A stretch of 64,000 nt of DNA from Candidatus Desulfofervidaceae bacterium. Lineage in GTDB: Bacteria > Desulfobacterota > Desulfofervidia > Desulfofervidales > Desulfofervidaceae. The notes below the pieces were generated by a model. The model did not search any database. It saw only the letters and a list, made by a program, of their open reading frames with translations, and had not been told where the DNA came from. A program made the translations under genes and the position numbers. The stretch is from the NCBI GenBank assembly GCA_027038965.1, contig JALWFG010000018.1, forward strand, positions 1-64,000. Reading direction: 5' to 3'. Of this stretch, positions 43,270 through 52,024 are shown piece after piece (the stretch's first letter is position 1; every line of letters begins with the position of its first letter).

Positions 43270-44745
43270 CTAACCAACTGAGATTCTTCGTTTAAACATA
43301 GTAAGTAGATGTAAAATCTCGTTTTTTTCTGTATCTGTAAAAAAGCTAAAAAGATAAAGCCAAAGGGGCAGGGAAAGGCAAAGCAATGATTTATAAACGA
43401 AATTTAAAATAAACGAATGAACTGGTAAAAGTTGAGAGATTAAATAAAGCCCCACGCACCAAAAGAATACCAAAGCCAACCTATTCCACTCAAAGGGTAT
43501 AAAATATACACGTTTATATAGAAAATAACTTGTTATACCAAAGACAGTATAAGCCGCTACGGTTGCCCAAGCGGCTCCCATATATCCAAACTTAGGAATA
43601 AGAAAGATATTGAGGAAAATATTTACTATAGTACCTACCCCGAAGGTCAAAGGAAAAAACCAAGTTTTGTTTAAAATTTTTATCCCTACAGAAAGGAAGG
43701 CGTGAAATGCGTAAGGAATCAACCCAAGACAAACCACAGGCATAACCTTATAGGCTTTAAAGTATTCAGGCGCAGCAAAAATTTTCATAACAAAAGGAGA
43801 AAAAACACTTAAACAAAACATACCATAAATATAAAGCGACATGAGATAAGTAGTAGTTCTAGCATAAATATATTTGGCCTCTTTTTTTTCATAAATTTCA
43901 AAAATCAAGGCCTTTCCCCAAATAGCATTTATAGAAAACAGAAAAAAGGTATTGAGCATAAAAGGAAATCTATAGCCTAAAGAATATAATCCTACGGCAT
44001 CAAGCCCTTTATAAAATCGTAATAGATATTGATCAATATTATGCATGGCTTGGGCCAAAAGTAAAGCAGGAACAATTGGAAGACCATATTTCAACATAAC
44101 CTTCAGTTTTTGCCAGGAGAAGCAAGGCTTATTTTTAGAAATAACCTGTACGCTGGCAATAATTGCAGGGATAATGCTAGAAATAGCCTGGCCATAGAGC
44201 ATTCCTCTTACGCCTAATTTTAAAACAATAATAAAATACAAATTCAAAAAAACTCCCAAAAACAAACCTAGCAAAGAGTAAAATAGATAAGTTTTTGATA
44301 ACTTAAGAGTCTGAAAATAAGACATATTTACTGTTTGAACGCAAGAAAAAAACAAAATAACAGCCGCTATCTGCAGACAATCTGCCCAAGATACTTTACC
44401 TAGCAAAAGCTTGGCTAATGGAGAAGAAAAAGAGAATAAAATGCAAAACCCAATAAGTCCTGTAATTATAATAAAGAGAAAAGCAGCACCAATTACCTCT
44501 CTCTGCTCTTTTTCCGTTTTATAATAATGCATAAAACGGGTTAATGACGCTCCCATACCAACAAGACAAACAAGACTCAAAAAAGAAATCAAATAATTAA
44601 TGAGAGAAAGTGTACCATATTCAGAAGGGTCTAAAAAACGCGTATAAATAGGTAATAAAATTAAACTAACGAGGGTGGAAATAAAAAAGCCAATAGAATA
44701 TATAAAAGAGTGTTTTCCTAATTCTTTTAAAAACCTACGAAGCAT
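43270..44745 (-). CDS. Polysaccharide flippase (Wzx/MATE-like)
   Basis: The 491-residue protein has about 12-14 membrane helices, beginning LGKHSFIYSIGFFISTLVSLILLPIYTRFL with the family pattern LLPIYTRFLDPSEYG. It belongs to the polysaccharide-biosynthesis flippase family that moves undecaprenyl-linked repeats across the inner membrane. Its place between a glycosyltransferase and the sulfatase/ligase pair fits a Wzx/Wzy-type pathway. Confidence 0.9.
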   Translation of the reverse strand: MLRRFLKELGKHSFIYSIGFFISTLVSLILLPIYTRFLDPSEYGTLSLINYLISFLSLVCLVGMGASLTRFMHYYKTEKEQREVIGAAFLFIIITGLIGFCILFSFSSPLAKLLLGKVSWADCLQIAAVILFFSCVQTVNMSYFQTLKLSKTYLFYSLLGLFLGVFLNLYFIIVLKLGVRGMLYGQAISSIIPAIIASVQVISKNKPCFSWQKLKVMLKYGLPIVPALLLAQAMHNIDQYLLRFYKGLDAVGLYSLGYRFPFMLNTFFLFSINAIWGKALIFEIYEKKEAKYIYARTTTYLMSLYIYGMFCLSVFSPFVMKIFAAPEYFKAYKVMPVVCLGLIPYAFHAFLSVGIKILNKTWFFPLTFGVGTIVNIFLNIFLIPKFGYMGAAWATVAAYTVFGITSYFLYKRVYFIPFEWNRLALVFFWCVGLYLISQLLPVHSFILNFVYKSLLCLSLPLWLYLFSFFTDTEKNEILHLLTMFKRRISVG

Positions 44746-44752
44746 AATAAAT

Positions 44753-45568
44753 TTAGATAACTTTAAAAATTCTTATCAATAAAGATTTATATTTGCTAAA
44801 CAACCATTTTGTATAATATTCAGCAATACCTACCACATGTATCAATCGTAAAAGGATATCTTTTTCACCCACAAAATCTTTTGCTGTATATTTATGGCTA
44901 TGTTGATAGGCACCATAATAACCTATATTTTGAACGTAACTGGGCTTTAAACAAATTACAGGAAGACCCAAAACTTCCATGCGATCGCAATAATCTGTAT
45001 CATAAGCTATACCAATATCTCGAAACGGGCCTACTTCTTCATATACATCTCTAGGAACTAACCAATTAAAAGCCGCTTGCCTTTTTTTGAGTAATACCTT
45101 ACTAGTTGGCAAAGTAATCTCTTTATAACTTGGACGAATGGGAACATTTATAGCTGTAAATATTCCTCGCAAACCTATCTCATAAGCTTCAAAGTAAACT
45201 TGAATAAGACGTCTTAACCACATAGGATGATAAATAATATCATCATCACAAAATACGTAAAAAGGGGCGTCAGGAAATCGTTCCACTATTTTGGGGACAT
45301 TATATTCCTGCCCCTTATTAGGTCCCATCCTATGAGGATTCCGCCATACTTCTACAAAAGAATATTTTTGTTTAAGTTTTTTTAAAAATGGCATTAATTT
45401 AGGATTTGGACTACAATCATCAATCAAAATTACCTGCGCTTCTTTGAGCAAGTCACTATTTAAAAGGCTGGGGAGACTTTTATAAATATAAATTAAATCA
45501 TGGAAATCATTTCCAGCCCACACTTTAACCATAATTGGGAAGGGTTTTAATCCCTTTTGCAATGACAT
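44753..45568 (-). CDS. Family 2-like glycosyltransferase
   Basis: The 271-residue GT-A enzyme shows LLNSDLLKEAQVILIDDCSPNP and the metal site FYVFCDDDIIYHPMWLRRL, then NWLVPRDVYEEVGPFRDIG and IAYDTDYCDRME in the acceptor region. It lacks membrane helices, so it is probably peripheral at the inner membrane. It is translated just before the flippase, 8 nt apart. Confidence 0.85.
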   Translation of the reverse strand: MSLQKGLKPFPIMVKVWAGNDFHDLIYIYKSLPSLLNSDLLKEAQVILIDDCSPNPKLMPFLKKLKQKYSFVEVWRNPHRMGPNKGQEYNVPKIVERFPDAPFYVFCDDDIIYHPMWLRRLIQVYFEAYEIGLRGIFTAINVPIRPSYKEITLPTSKVLLKKRQAAFNWLVPRDVYEEVGPFRDIGIAYDTDYCDRMEVLGLPVICLKPSYVQNIGYYGAYQHSHKYTAKDFVGEKDILLRLIHVVGIAEYYTKWLFSKYKSLLIRIFKVI

Positions 45569-45599
45569 CCTTTATTCCTTTTCATATAAAAATTATTAG

Positions 45600-45675
45600 T
45601 GGAAGCATTTTTGGACGACATACGTCTAAAGGAATCCGTTCCCATTCTTAGTTCCAAAAAATAGAAACGGATCCT
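45600..45675. other. Intergenic hairpin between the aminotransferase and glycosyltransferase genes
   Basis: AAGGAATCCGTTCC near 45639 and GAAACGGATCCTT near 45664 can form an imperfect stem with a loop of about 22 nt. On the - strand it follows the aminotransferase stop and could attenuate or pause transcription; it lacks a proper T tract for termination. Confidence 0.35.
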
Positions 45676-45687
45676 TAATTTCATTTT

Positions 45688-46839
45688 TTAGCATTTTTTA
45701 GCATTTTTAAACAGCCATTCCTTTAAATTTTTTACCACATAATCAACATCTGATTTGTTCATAGTTGGATAAAGAGGTAAAGTCAAAACCCTTTTGCCGA
45801 GAGTCTCTGTATAGGGTAAATGCAAATCGCGAGAAACCATCTGCTGATAATAAGTAAATTGATGCACAGGATGATAATGAATACTAGTCTGGATACCCCT
45901 TTCCCGCAAATAATTCATAAGAGCGGCACGATTAATCCCTTCGTTTAATAAGATTGGGAAAATATGATATGCTGATTTTTCAGTGTGGTCCAGAAAGGGA
46001 ATAGAAATATAAGGGCAATCTTTAAGGCCTTGATTGTAATATCCTACTAATTCTTTACGTCGCTCGTTATTTGTTTCTAGCTTTCGTAGCTGTACCCTCC
46101 CCAATGCCGCCCTTATTTCATCAATGCGATAGTTAAAGCCTAATGAAATTACATCATAGGAAAAAGCATGCCCCTTGTGACGATCAAGGGTAAGTGAGGT
46201 CATGCCATGAGAACGCATGAGCTTGAGTTTTTCAAAGAGGTCGTCACGGTTGGTCACTACCATGCCGCCTTCGCCCGTGGAAAGATTTTTATTGGAGAAG
46301 AAGCTAAAGCAGGCAATGTCACCAAAGGTGCCGAGTTTTTGACCTTTATATTCAGCCCCGGGGGCATGGGCACAGTCTTCAACTAAATAGAGGTTGTACT
46401 TTTTTGCAATGGCCGTGATGGCGTCCATATCACAAGGATAGCCCGCATAGTGCACAATAGTAATCCCTTTGGTTTTATTGGTAATCTTTCTTTCTATATC
46501 TATCGGCGAAATATTAAAATTATCCAAACCAGTTACATCGGCAAAGACCGGCTTGCCCCCAGTGTATAAGATACTGTTGGGCGTGGCCACAAAGGTGAGA
46601 GAAGGGCAGATGACCTCATCCCCAGGCCCGGCCCCTAAGGCTAAATGGGCCAGATGTAAGGCCGCGGTGCAGCTAGAAGTAGCCAGGGCGTATTTTACGC
46701 CCAAATATTCGGCAAATTCCCGTTCAAAGGTCTGGGTCTCTTCCCCCATGGTGAGCCAGCCTGATTTTAGGACGCGGGTAACGGCCTCTATCTCTTCGTC
46801 ACCTAGCACCAAATCAAATAAAGGAACACGCCAGGACAT
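45688..46839 (-). CDS. DegT/DnrJ/EryC1/StrS-family sugar aminotransferase
   Basis: This PLP enzyme of 383 residues transfers an amino group to a keto-sugar nucleotide. Motifs: VPLFDLVLGDEEIEAVTRVL at the start, LATSSCTAALHLAH, VEDCAHAPGAEYKG, and SFFSNKNLSTGEGGMVVTN with the PLP-binding Lys; the C-terminal HPVHQFTYYQQ and LPLYPTMN are usual. Together with the 48737 dehydratase and the 48017 nucleotidyltransferase it would make an amino-deoxy sugar for the repeat unit. Its 5' side carries heptamer-like repeats and the inverted-repeat cassette. Confidence 0.93.
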   Translation of the reverse strand: MSWRVPLFDLVLGDEEIEAVTRVLKSGWLTMGEETQTFEREFAEYLGVKYALATSSCTAALHLAHLALGAGPGDEVICPSLTFVATPNSILYTGGKPVFADVTGLDNFNISPIDIERKITNKTKGITIVHYAGYPCDMDAITAIAKKYNLYLVEDCAHAPGAEYKGQKLGTFGDIACFSFFSNKNLSTGEGGMVVTNRDDLFEKLKLMRSHGMTSLTLDRHKGHAFSYDVISLGFNYRIDEIRAALGRVQLRKLETNNERRKELVGYYNQGLKDCPYISIPFLDHTEKSAYHIFPILLNEGINRAALMNYLRERGIQTSIHYHPVHQFTYYQQMVSRDLHLPYTETLGKRVLTLPLYPTMNKSDVDYVVKNLKEWLFKNAKKC

Positions 46840-46856
46840 TGAAAACTCCTTAAAGT

Positions 46857-46900
46857 AACACTTAGCGATTAGCGACTAGTTGAACAGCTAGCGGTTAGAT
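46857..46900. repeat. Heptamer repeats upstream of the aminotransferase
   Basis: Units such as TTAGCGA, TTAGCGA, CTAGTTG and AGCGGTTAG precede the inverted-repeat cassette. Confidence 0.45.
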
Positions 46901-46907
46901 AGTTTAT

Positions 46908-47121
46908 TAACTGACCTTACGCCCATCGCAGTTTTTCCAATTCAGCCATAGCAGTAAAATTGGCTTTGATAAGTATCTTTGCTCTAAGTGCAAGTGATTT
47001 ATGATGCTTCATCTTCCAACACTTTACTGCTATGAAATAATCTGTATATGTTTCAATTAATTCTTTGCACTCTTCCATGGTTTAATGTTCGCACCTTTTC
47101 TGGTTTGCGTAAGGTCAGTTA
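46908..47121. mobile_element. 214-bp cassette with 15-bp perfect terminal inverted repeats
   Basis: TAACTGACCTTACGC (46908-46922) and its exact reverse complement (47107-47121) bound a segment that contains one small ORF and nothing else. This has the form of a miniature inverted-repeat element. No clear target-site duplication is visible outside the repeats, and no other copy occurs in the window. Confidence 0.7.
46917..47078 (-). CDS. 53-residue basic helical protein within the inverted-repeat cassette
   Basis: ATG 47078 opens a frame beginning MEECKELIETYTDYFIAVK and ending FTAMAELEKLRWA; the TAA stop lies within the terminal inverted repeat. The sequence is Lys-rich and looks wholly helical. 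No good Shine-Dalgarno sequence precedes it. I do not recognise a family. It could be the cargo of the element or a relic of a transposase, although it fills almost the whole cassette. Confidence 0.45.
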   Translation of the reverse strand: MEECKELIETYTDYFIAVKCWKMKHHKSLALRAKILIKANFTAMAELEKLRWA

Positions 47122-47148
47122 CTCATTTACCCATCTCCCATTCACCCA

Positions 47149-47838
47149 CTAAAAATACCCCAAATCCCTCAACCGCTGCATGATTTCTTCTTTATTCTGG
47201 TCACGACCACTTCTCTCTGGGCCATCTGGCGAACCTAATTGCGTGCAGGGCATACAACCCAATGAGCGGTAACCTTTATGATAAAGCTCACAATACGGCA
47301 CATTGTATTTTCTAATGTATGACCAGATGTCTATTTCACGAAAATGCAAAATGGGTTGAATGCGAGTGTGGGGTGGAGTTTCTCTTGGAGAAATATAGAC
47401 TTCGTCTTTTCTGGCCTCCTGTTCATCCCAACGGACAGCAGTAATCAAGGCCTGCCAGTTATTATCCTTTATAGTCTGGCGCAAAGGAATCGTCTTGAGT
47501 AAATGGCAGCATTCCTGCTTGTCCTCAGCAATTTTTATGGTTTTAAGGGCCTCGTCATTCCTTGCTATTATTAAATTCAAATTCCATTCCTTGGCCAGTT
47601 TGTCTCTGAAAGCATAGATTTCAGGAAATTTTACCGAAGTGTCAATAAAAACAACAGGAATTGGCACCGTGCCAAATTCTTGCTTGATAAGGTGAAGAAC
47701 GGTGGTGGAATCCTTTCCGCCTGACCAAGCCACGCCGATTTTATCTTTACCATACTTTTCAATGGCCTCACGCAGAATTTTTCTGCTCTCGGCCTCTTTT
47801 TGTTCCAAACTCCATTGGTTCATTCTTGCTTCGTCCAT
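47149..47838 (-). CDS. PAPS reductase/ATP sulfurylase-family PP-loop protein
   Basis: The 229-residue adenine-nucleotide alpha-hydrolase fold protein has the PP-loop SGGKDS (39-44). It carries a Cys pair (C110-C111, ECCHLLKTIPL) and a CMPC motif (195-198, GYRSLGCMPCT), the layout that binds a [4Fe-4S] cluster in bacterial APS reductases. The usual C-terminal catalytic Cys motif (ECGLH-like) is absent. The FREIDIWSYI segment recalls CysD. It might supply or handle activated sulfate for decorating the glycan, or belong to another PP-loop reaction; this is undecided. Confidence 0.8.
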   Translation of the reverse strand: MDEARMNQWSLEQKEAESRKILREAIEKYGKDKIGVAWSGGKDSTTVLHLIKQEFGTVPIPVVFIDTSVKFPEIYAFRDKLAKEWNLNLIIARNDEALKTIKIAEDKQECCHLLKTIPLRQTIKDNNWQALITAVRWDEQEARKDEVYISPRETPPHTRIQPILHFREIDIWSYIRKYNVPYCELYHKGYRSLGCMPCTQLGSPDGPERSGRDQNKEEIMQRLRDLGYF

Positions 47839-47903
47839 CTATGCCTCCTGATTTTAGAGTTTATAAGTCAGCAAGCTGAAAAGTTACAAGTGAAAATAGT
47901 TCC

Positions 47904-47949
47904 TAGTGCTTAGTGCTTAGTCCCTAGTTCTTGGTCCTTGGTGTGTGGT
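47904..47949. repeat. Heptamer repeat array (TAGTGCT type)
   Basis: The units TAGTGCT, TAGTGCT, TAGTCCC, TAGTTCT, TGGTCCT, TGGTGTG and TGGT stand in tandem within a 178-bp gap that has no gene. Confidence 0.7.
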
Positions 47950-48016
47950 CAATTCTAACGGTTAGCGTTTAGTATTTTGTTAATATGTTTGCACATTAGA
48001 AAGAACATTGGAACGT

Positions 48017-48727
48017 TTACACATCCTTTAAAAACATTTCTCTGTTTTTTTCAAATTCCTCAATGGCCCGTTCATAATCATCATGTCGGCCAATGTCCAG
48101 CCAGTAGCCATTAAAGGAATAAGTAGCCACTTTTTTATTATCCTTGAGCAACATTAACACCAAATCCGGAAAGTCCAGATATTGATTTTTAGGGATATAT
48201 TTCACCACTTCTGGCTCAAAAACATAGATACCCATGCTCACGCGGTAATCAAAGGTGGGTTTTTCCACATAACCAGTGAGAAAATTATCTTTATTGACTT
48301 CAATGACCCCAAAGTCTATTTTAACGGTTCGCTTGTATGTTGCAATTGTGGCAATGCCTCCCTGCTGTTTGTGATATTGAATCAAGTCTTTATAGTCCAG
48401 GTCAGTCAAGACATCACCATTCATCACGATAAAGGTATCATTCAGCCCCTGAATTAAGGCCAAGGGACCAGCCGTTCCTAGGGGTTTTTCTTCCAAAGAA
48501 TAGTCAATCTTAAGTCCCAGCCGTTCTCCGTTATTAAAAAAGGCCATGAGTAGCTCTGCCAAATACCCAACTGCCATCGTAACTTTTTTCACGCCACATG
48601 ATTTCAACTGCCTCAATACCACTTCCAGAATAGGCATATCACCAATGGGCATGAGAGGTTTGGGTAATACAGTCGTATAAGGTGCTAAACGCCGTCCTTT
48701 ACCCCCAGCCAGAATCACTGCATGCAT
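48017..48727 (-). CDS. Sugar-1-phosphate nucleotidyltransferase
   Basis: The 236-residue protein belongs to the glucose-1-phosphate nucleotidyltransferase fold. MHAVILAGGKGRRLAPYT is the nucleotide-binding loop, LPKPLMPIGDMPIL follows, and VMNGDVLTDLD carries the metal-binding Asp; VEKPTFDYRVSMGIYVFEP is the product-site region. It lacks the extra domain of GlmU. It would activate a sugar phosphate as NDP-sugar for the neighbouring dehydratase. It lies 9 nt after the dehydratase stop. Confidence 0.92.
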   Translation of the reverse strand: MHAVILAGGKGRRLAPYTTVLPKPLMPIGDMPILEVVLRQLKSCGVKKVTMAVGYLAELLMAFFNNGERLGLKIDYSLEEKPLGTAGPLALIQGLNDTFIVMNGDVLTDLDYKDLIQYHKQQGGIATIATYKRTVKIDFGVIEVNKDNFLTGYVEKPTFDYRVSMGIYVFEPEVVKYIPKNQYLDFPDLVLMLLKDNKKVATYSFNGYWLDIGRHDDYERAIEEFEKNREMFLKDV

Positions 48728-48736
48728 GGAAGCCTC

Positions 48737-49726
48737 CTAGAGATTGTAAATATTGGGTTTATATTTATCCAGATGTTTTTCTATCCAGCTTATAGTGCGT
48801 TTAAGGCCATCTTCTAAAGAAAACATTGGTTTCCAACCAAGAATTTTGTGCGCCTTACTATTATCAGCCACAAGCCGTCTCACCTCGCTTTTCTCTGGTC
48901 GTTTCCGAATCTCTTCGGTTACAATAGGAACCTTTTTCCCCATAATCTGCATAATCTTATGGGCCAAGTCGCCAATAGAAATTTCCTTTCCAGAGCCAAT
49001 ATTAATCACTTCACCGATAGCCTCTGGCACTGTGGCCATCTTTAAAAAGCCATCTACTGTATCTTCAACATAGTTCAAATCTCTAGTGGGCGTTAAATCG
49101 CCCAGTTTAACTTGATTATTGGTTAACAACTGGGTAATAATAGTAGGGATAACGGCCCGGGCTGATTGCCTGGGACCGTAGGTGTTAAAAGGACGAATAA
49201 TGGCCACCGGCAAATTAAAAGACAAATAGTAGCTCTCTGCAATTTTATCTGCCCCAATCTTGCTAGCAGAATATGGAGATTGACCTTGTAAGGGGTGTCT
49301 TTCATCTATAGGGACATACTGAGCAGTGCCGTAAGTCTCACTGGTAGATGTATGCACAACCCTTTCCACCCCCTCTTTCAAACAAGCCTCCATAACATTG
49401 ACGGTGCCTAAAACATTGGTGGAAACAAAGCTCTGAGGGGCAATGTAAGAATAGGGTATGGCAATTAGAGAAGCAAGGTGAAATACAATTTCACACCCTT
49501 TCACGGCCTTGTGGACAGCAAATGGGTCTTGAATATCGCCTGAAAAGATTTCTATTTCTTGAAGAATCTCTTTTGGTAAAAGCTCCAAAAGCCCCCAATC
49601 ATTGCGTGAGTTATAATGAACAAAGGCCCTGACTTTAGCCCCCTCTTTAACCAGACGCTCGGTCAGATGACTCCCAATAAACCCACCTGCCCCTGTTACT
49701 AAGACCTTCTTTCCTGTCCAAGTCAC
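48737..49726 (-). CDS. NAD-dependent nucleotide-sugar 4,6-dehydratase/epimerase
   Basis: This 329-residue extended SDR has VLVTGAGGFIGSHLTERLV, HLASLIAIPYSYIAPQSFV, the catalytic STSETYG and YSASKIGADK motifs, and FNTYGPRQSARAVIPTII. The full pattern resembles the dehydratases that pair with a DegT aminotransferase to make 4-amino sugars. A CTRDLNYVED-like region (TPTRDLNYVEDTVDGFL) is present. It begins a run of closely spaced genes with the nucleotidyltransferase. Confidence 0.9.
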   Translation of the reverse strand: MTWTGKKVLVTGAGGFIGSHLTERLVKEGAKVRAFVHYNSRNDWGLLELLPKEILQEIEIFSGDIQDPFAVHKAVKGCEIVFHLASLIAIPYSYIAPQSFVSTNVLGTVNVMEACLKEGVERVVHTSTSETYGTAQYVPIDERHPLQGQSPYSASKIGADKIAESYYLSFNLPVAIIRPFNTYGPRQSARAVIPTIITQLLTNNQVKLGDLTPTRDLNYVEDTVDGFLKMATVPEAIGEVINIGSGKEISIGDLAHKIMQIMGKKVPIVTEEIRKRPEKSEVRRLVADNSKAHKILGWKPMFSLEDGLKRTISWIEKHLDKYKPNIYNL

Positions 49727-49738
49727 GGAATTGCCCTC

Positions 49739-50878
49739 CTAAAGATGTGCCAATGTATTGTAATAAAGCCTTTTGTAATTTTCTATCATGCCTTTAAATG
49801 AATAGTACTTATACACACGCCCCTGTCCCTTTTTTCCCATGGCCTTTGCCCTTTGGGGATCTTTTAAAAGCTCTAAGATGGCCTTAGCCATTGCCTGCGG
49901 TTTTTGAGGAGGGACTAACATACCGGTTTGGTTATGGAGAAGCATTTCTCCTGTTCCACCTACATTCGTGGCTACTACCGGCAGGCCGGCAGCCATGGCC
50001 TCCAAAACTACTAAAGGGGCGCTTTCTGTAATGGAAGAAAGAACAAAAATATCCAAAGAGCGCAAAAGACCTAACAGATCTTCATAGAATCCTAATAAAA
50101 TAGCTCTTTCTTCAAGGCCCATTTTTTTTATTAAATCTTTTAGCGGCTCAAACATAGGGCCGGTACCAGCGATAAATAGCTTTGTTTTAGGAAATTGTTT
50201 CAGAACCAATTTGAATGAATGTAACAAGGTAATATGATCCTTTACCGGATCAAGACGGGAAACAATGCCAAGCGCAAATTCATCTGGGTTAATGCCCAAT
50301 TTGCGCCTTTTCTCTTCACGGTTAATGTCTTCAAAATGGGCAAATTTATCCAATTTGATACCATTGGGAATTACTTTAATAAATCCGCCGGGTATTTTCT
50401 CGTATTGCTGCAGACTCCTTTTTAAAAAATGAGAATCGGCCGTAATGGCATCAGTAAAGGGAAGAAGCACTGTCCAGTTATACACCACCCGTTTGGGACG
50501 TACCTTGTCAGGTTGATGGCGTCCGTGTTCAGAAAAAATGATTTTGGGCCTCCGGGCCAGAATAGCAGCGGTTGCACCGTAAAAATAGGGAGTATACTGG
50601 TGGGTATGCACAATATCCACCTTTAATCTTTTTATCAAATGGGCAATTTTAAAACATAAATCTATATTGACACCTGGCTTACGGTCCATAACAAAGACAT
50701 CAATTCCTTCTTTTTCTAACCCTTCTCCTAAACAACCTAAATAATCCAGACAACAAATACTCGTCTTAATACCTTCTTTTTGAAAGGCATGGGTCATGTC
50801 ATAGACAAGGTGCTCTACCCCTCCCATATTCATGTGGTGAACCACTTGAAGGACGTGAATATTGTCTTTTTTTATCAT
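49739..50878 (-). CDS. Family 4 glycosyltransferase
   Basis: The GT-B enzyme of 379 residues has the N-terminal VLQVVHHMNMGGVEHLVYDM and DIVHTHQYTPYFYGA. Its C-terminal half has VIPNGIKLDKF, GIVSRLDPVKDHITLLHSF, LFIAGTGPMFEPLKDLI and the sugar-nucleotide EX7E region in SITESAPLVVLEAMAAGLP. It abuts the next upstream gene with no gap. Confidence 0.92.
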   Translation of the reverse strand: MIKKDNIHVLQVVHHMNMGGVEHLVYDMTHAFQKEGIKTSICCLDYLGCLGEGLEKEGIDVFVMDRKPGVNIDLCFKIAHLIKRLKVDIVHTHQYTPYFYGATAAILARRPKIIFSEHGRHQPDKVRPKRVVYNWTVLLPFTDAITADSHFLKRSLQQYEKIPGGFIKVIPNGIKLDKFAHFEDINREEKRRKLGINPDEFALGIVSRLDPVKDHITLLHSFKLVLKQFPKTKLFIAGTGPMFEPLKDLIKKMGLEERAILLGFYEDLLGLLRSLDIFVLSSITESAPLVVLEAMAAGLPVVATNVGGTGEMLLHNQTGMLVPPQKPQAMAKAILELLKDPQRAKAMGKKGQGRVYKYYSFKGMIENYKRLYYNTLAHL

Positions 50879-52024
50879 TTAACCCAGACCTTGAATCCTT
50901 TTTGCAATATTATCCCATTGAAATTCCCTTACAGCCCTTTCTCGGCCTTGTTTTCCCATTTCTTCTGCCTTATGAGGATGGGTCAACAAAAACACAATCT
51001 TCTGGGAGATGGCATTTACATTCGTAGGGTCTATCAAAAAACCCGTAACGCCATCTATAATAGCATCTACTGCTCCCCCCGTTCGCCCACCAATAACCGG
51101 CTTGCCGCAGGCATTGGCTTCTATAAAGACCATGCCAAAACCTTCTATGTCTTTGGTTTCGGTTTCACGATTGGCTAAAATAAATACGTCAGCCAGGTTG
51201 TAATAATAAGGCAAAACATCCTCGTCAACAAAGCCTGTAAAGGTAACGTGCTTCTCTAAATTCAATTCTCTAACCATTTTTTCCAACCTAGAGTGCTCTT
51301 CACCATCACCAACAATAAGATAATGGGCATTAGGAATTTGTTTTAGCACCTTAGGCATTGCCTGAATAACAAAATCTTGTCCTTTGCGCTCTTGAAGACG
51401 GCTGATGGTCAAAACAATCTTTTTATCTTTTAGGTCATGTTTTTCTCGTAAAAATGTAGAGTCTAGGTTTGGACGGAAGTAATTGGTATCCACACCAGGG
51501 TGAATGAGGTGAATTTGAGAAGGGCTTACTCCCATCTCCAAAAGCAACTGGCGCGTAAAGCGGCTGTTTACAATAATGGCCTTTGCTTTTTTATAAATCA
51601 AAGGAATAATATATTTTTCAGGCTTTAACTGCCTATATAGAGTAATTTCTTCCCCATGGGCATAGAGGATATAGGGGAAGTGACAAGTCAATTTTAAAAA
51701 GTAGCCTATTAAGCCAGCCGGAAGAACAATATCACAATGCACTAAAACAAGGCCTTCCCTCTGGATTAAAAACTTAGCCCTGCGATATATTTCCCAATAG
51801 ATTTTTGCATAGCGGTGATGAAGACTACTGTGTCCCCAAGGAGTCGTTCGGACAACAGAAACTGGATATTTTGCATCAAATTCCTCCCAGCCTTCTGTTT
51901 TTTGGGTAAGAACAAAAGCATAACCAGAAGGGTAACGTTTATAGACTTCTTCATACCAGCGGATAGAACCACCAATCATAGGAGGAAAATATTTAGTAAT
52001 AAGCAGCGTCTTTTTGAATATCAT
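50879..52024 (-). CDS. Family 4 glycosyltransferase
   Basis: The N-terminus reads LLITKYFPPMIGGSIRWYEEVYKRY. The catalytic C-terminal domain has LIHPGVDTNYFRPN, LTISRLQERKGQDFVIQAM, LIVGDGEEHSRLEKM, VTFTGFVDEDVLPYYYNLAD and IEGFGMVFIEANACGKPVIG, typical of mannosyl- or related transferases. It directly precedes another family 4 enzyme. Confidence 0.92.
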   Translation of the reverse strand: MIFKKTLLITKYFPPMIGGSIRWYEEVYKRYPSGYAFVLTQKTEGWEEFDAKYPVSVVRTTPWGHSSLHHRYAKIYWEIYRRAKFLIQREGLVLVHCDIVLPAGLIGYFLKLTCHFPYILYAHGEEITLYRQLKPEKYIIPLIYKKAKAIIVNSRFTRQLLLEMGVSPSQIHLIHPGVDTNYFRPNLDSTFLREKHDLKDKKIVLTISRLQERKGQDFVIQAMPKVLKQIPNAHYLIVGDGEEHSRLEKMVRELNLEKHVTFTGFVDEDVLPYYYNLADVFILANRETETKDIEGFGMVFIEANACGKPVIGGRTGGAVDAIIDGVTGFLIDPTNVNAISQKIVFLLTHPHKAEEMGKQGRERAVREFQWDNIAKRIQGLG

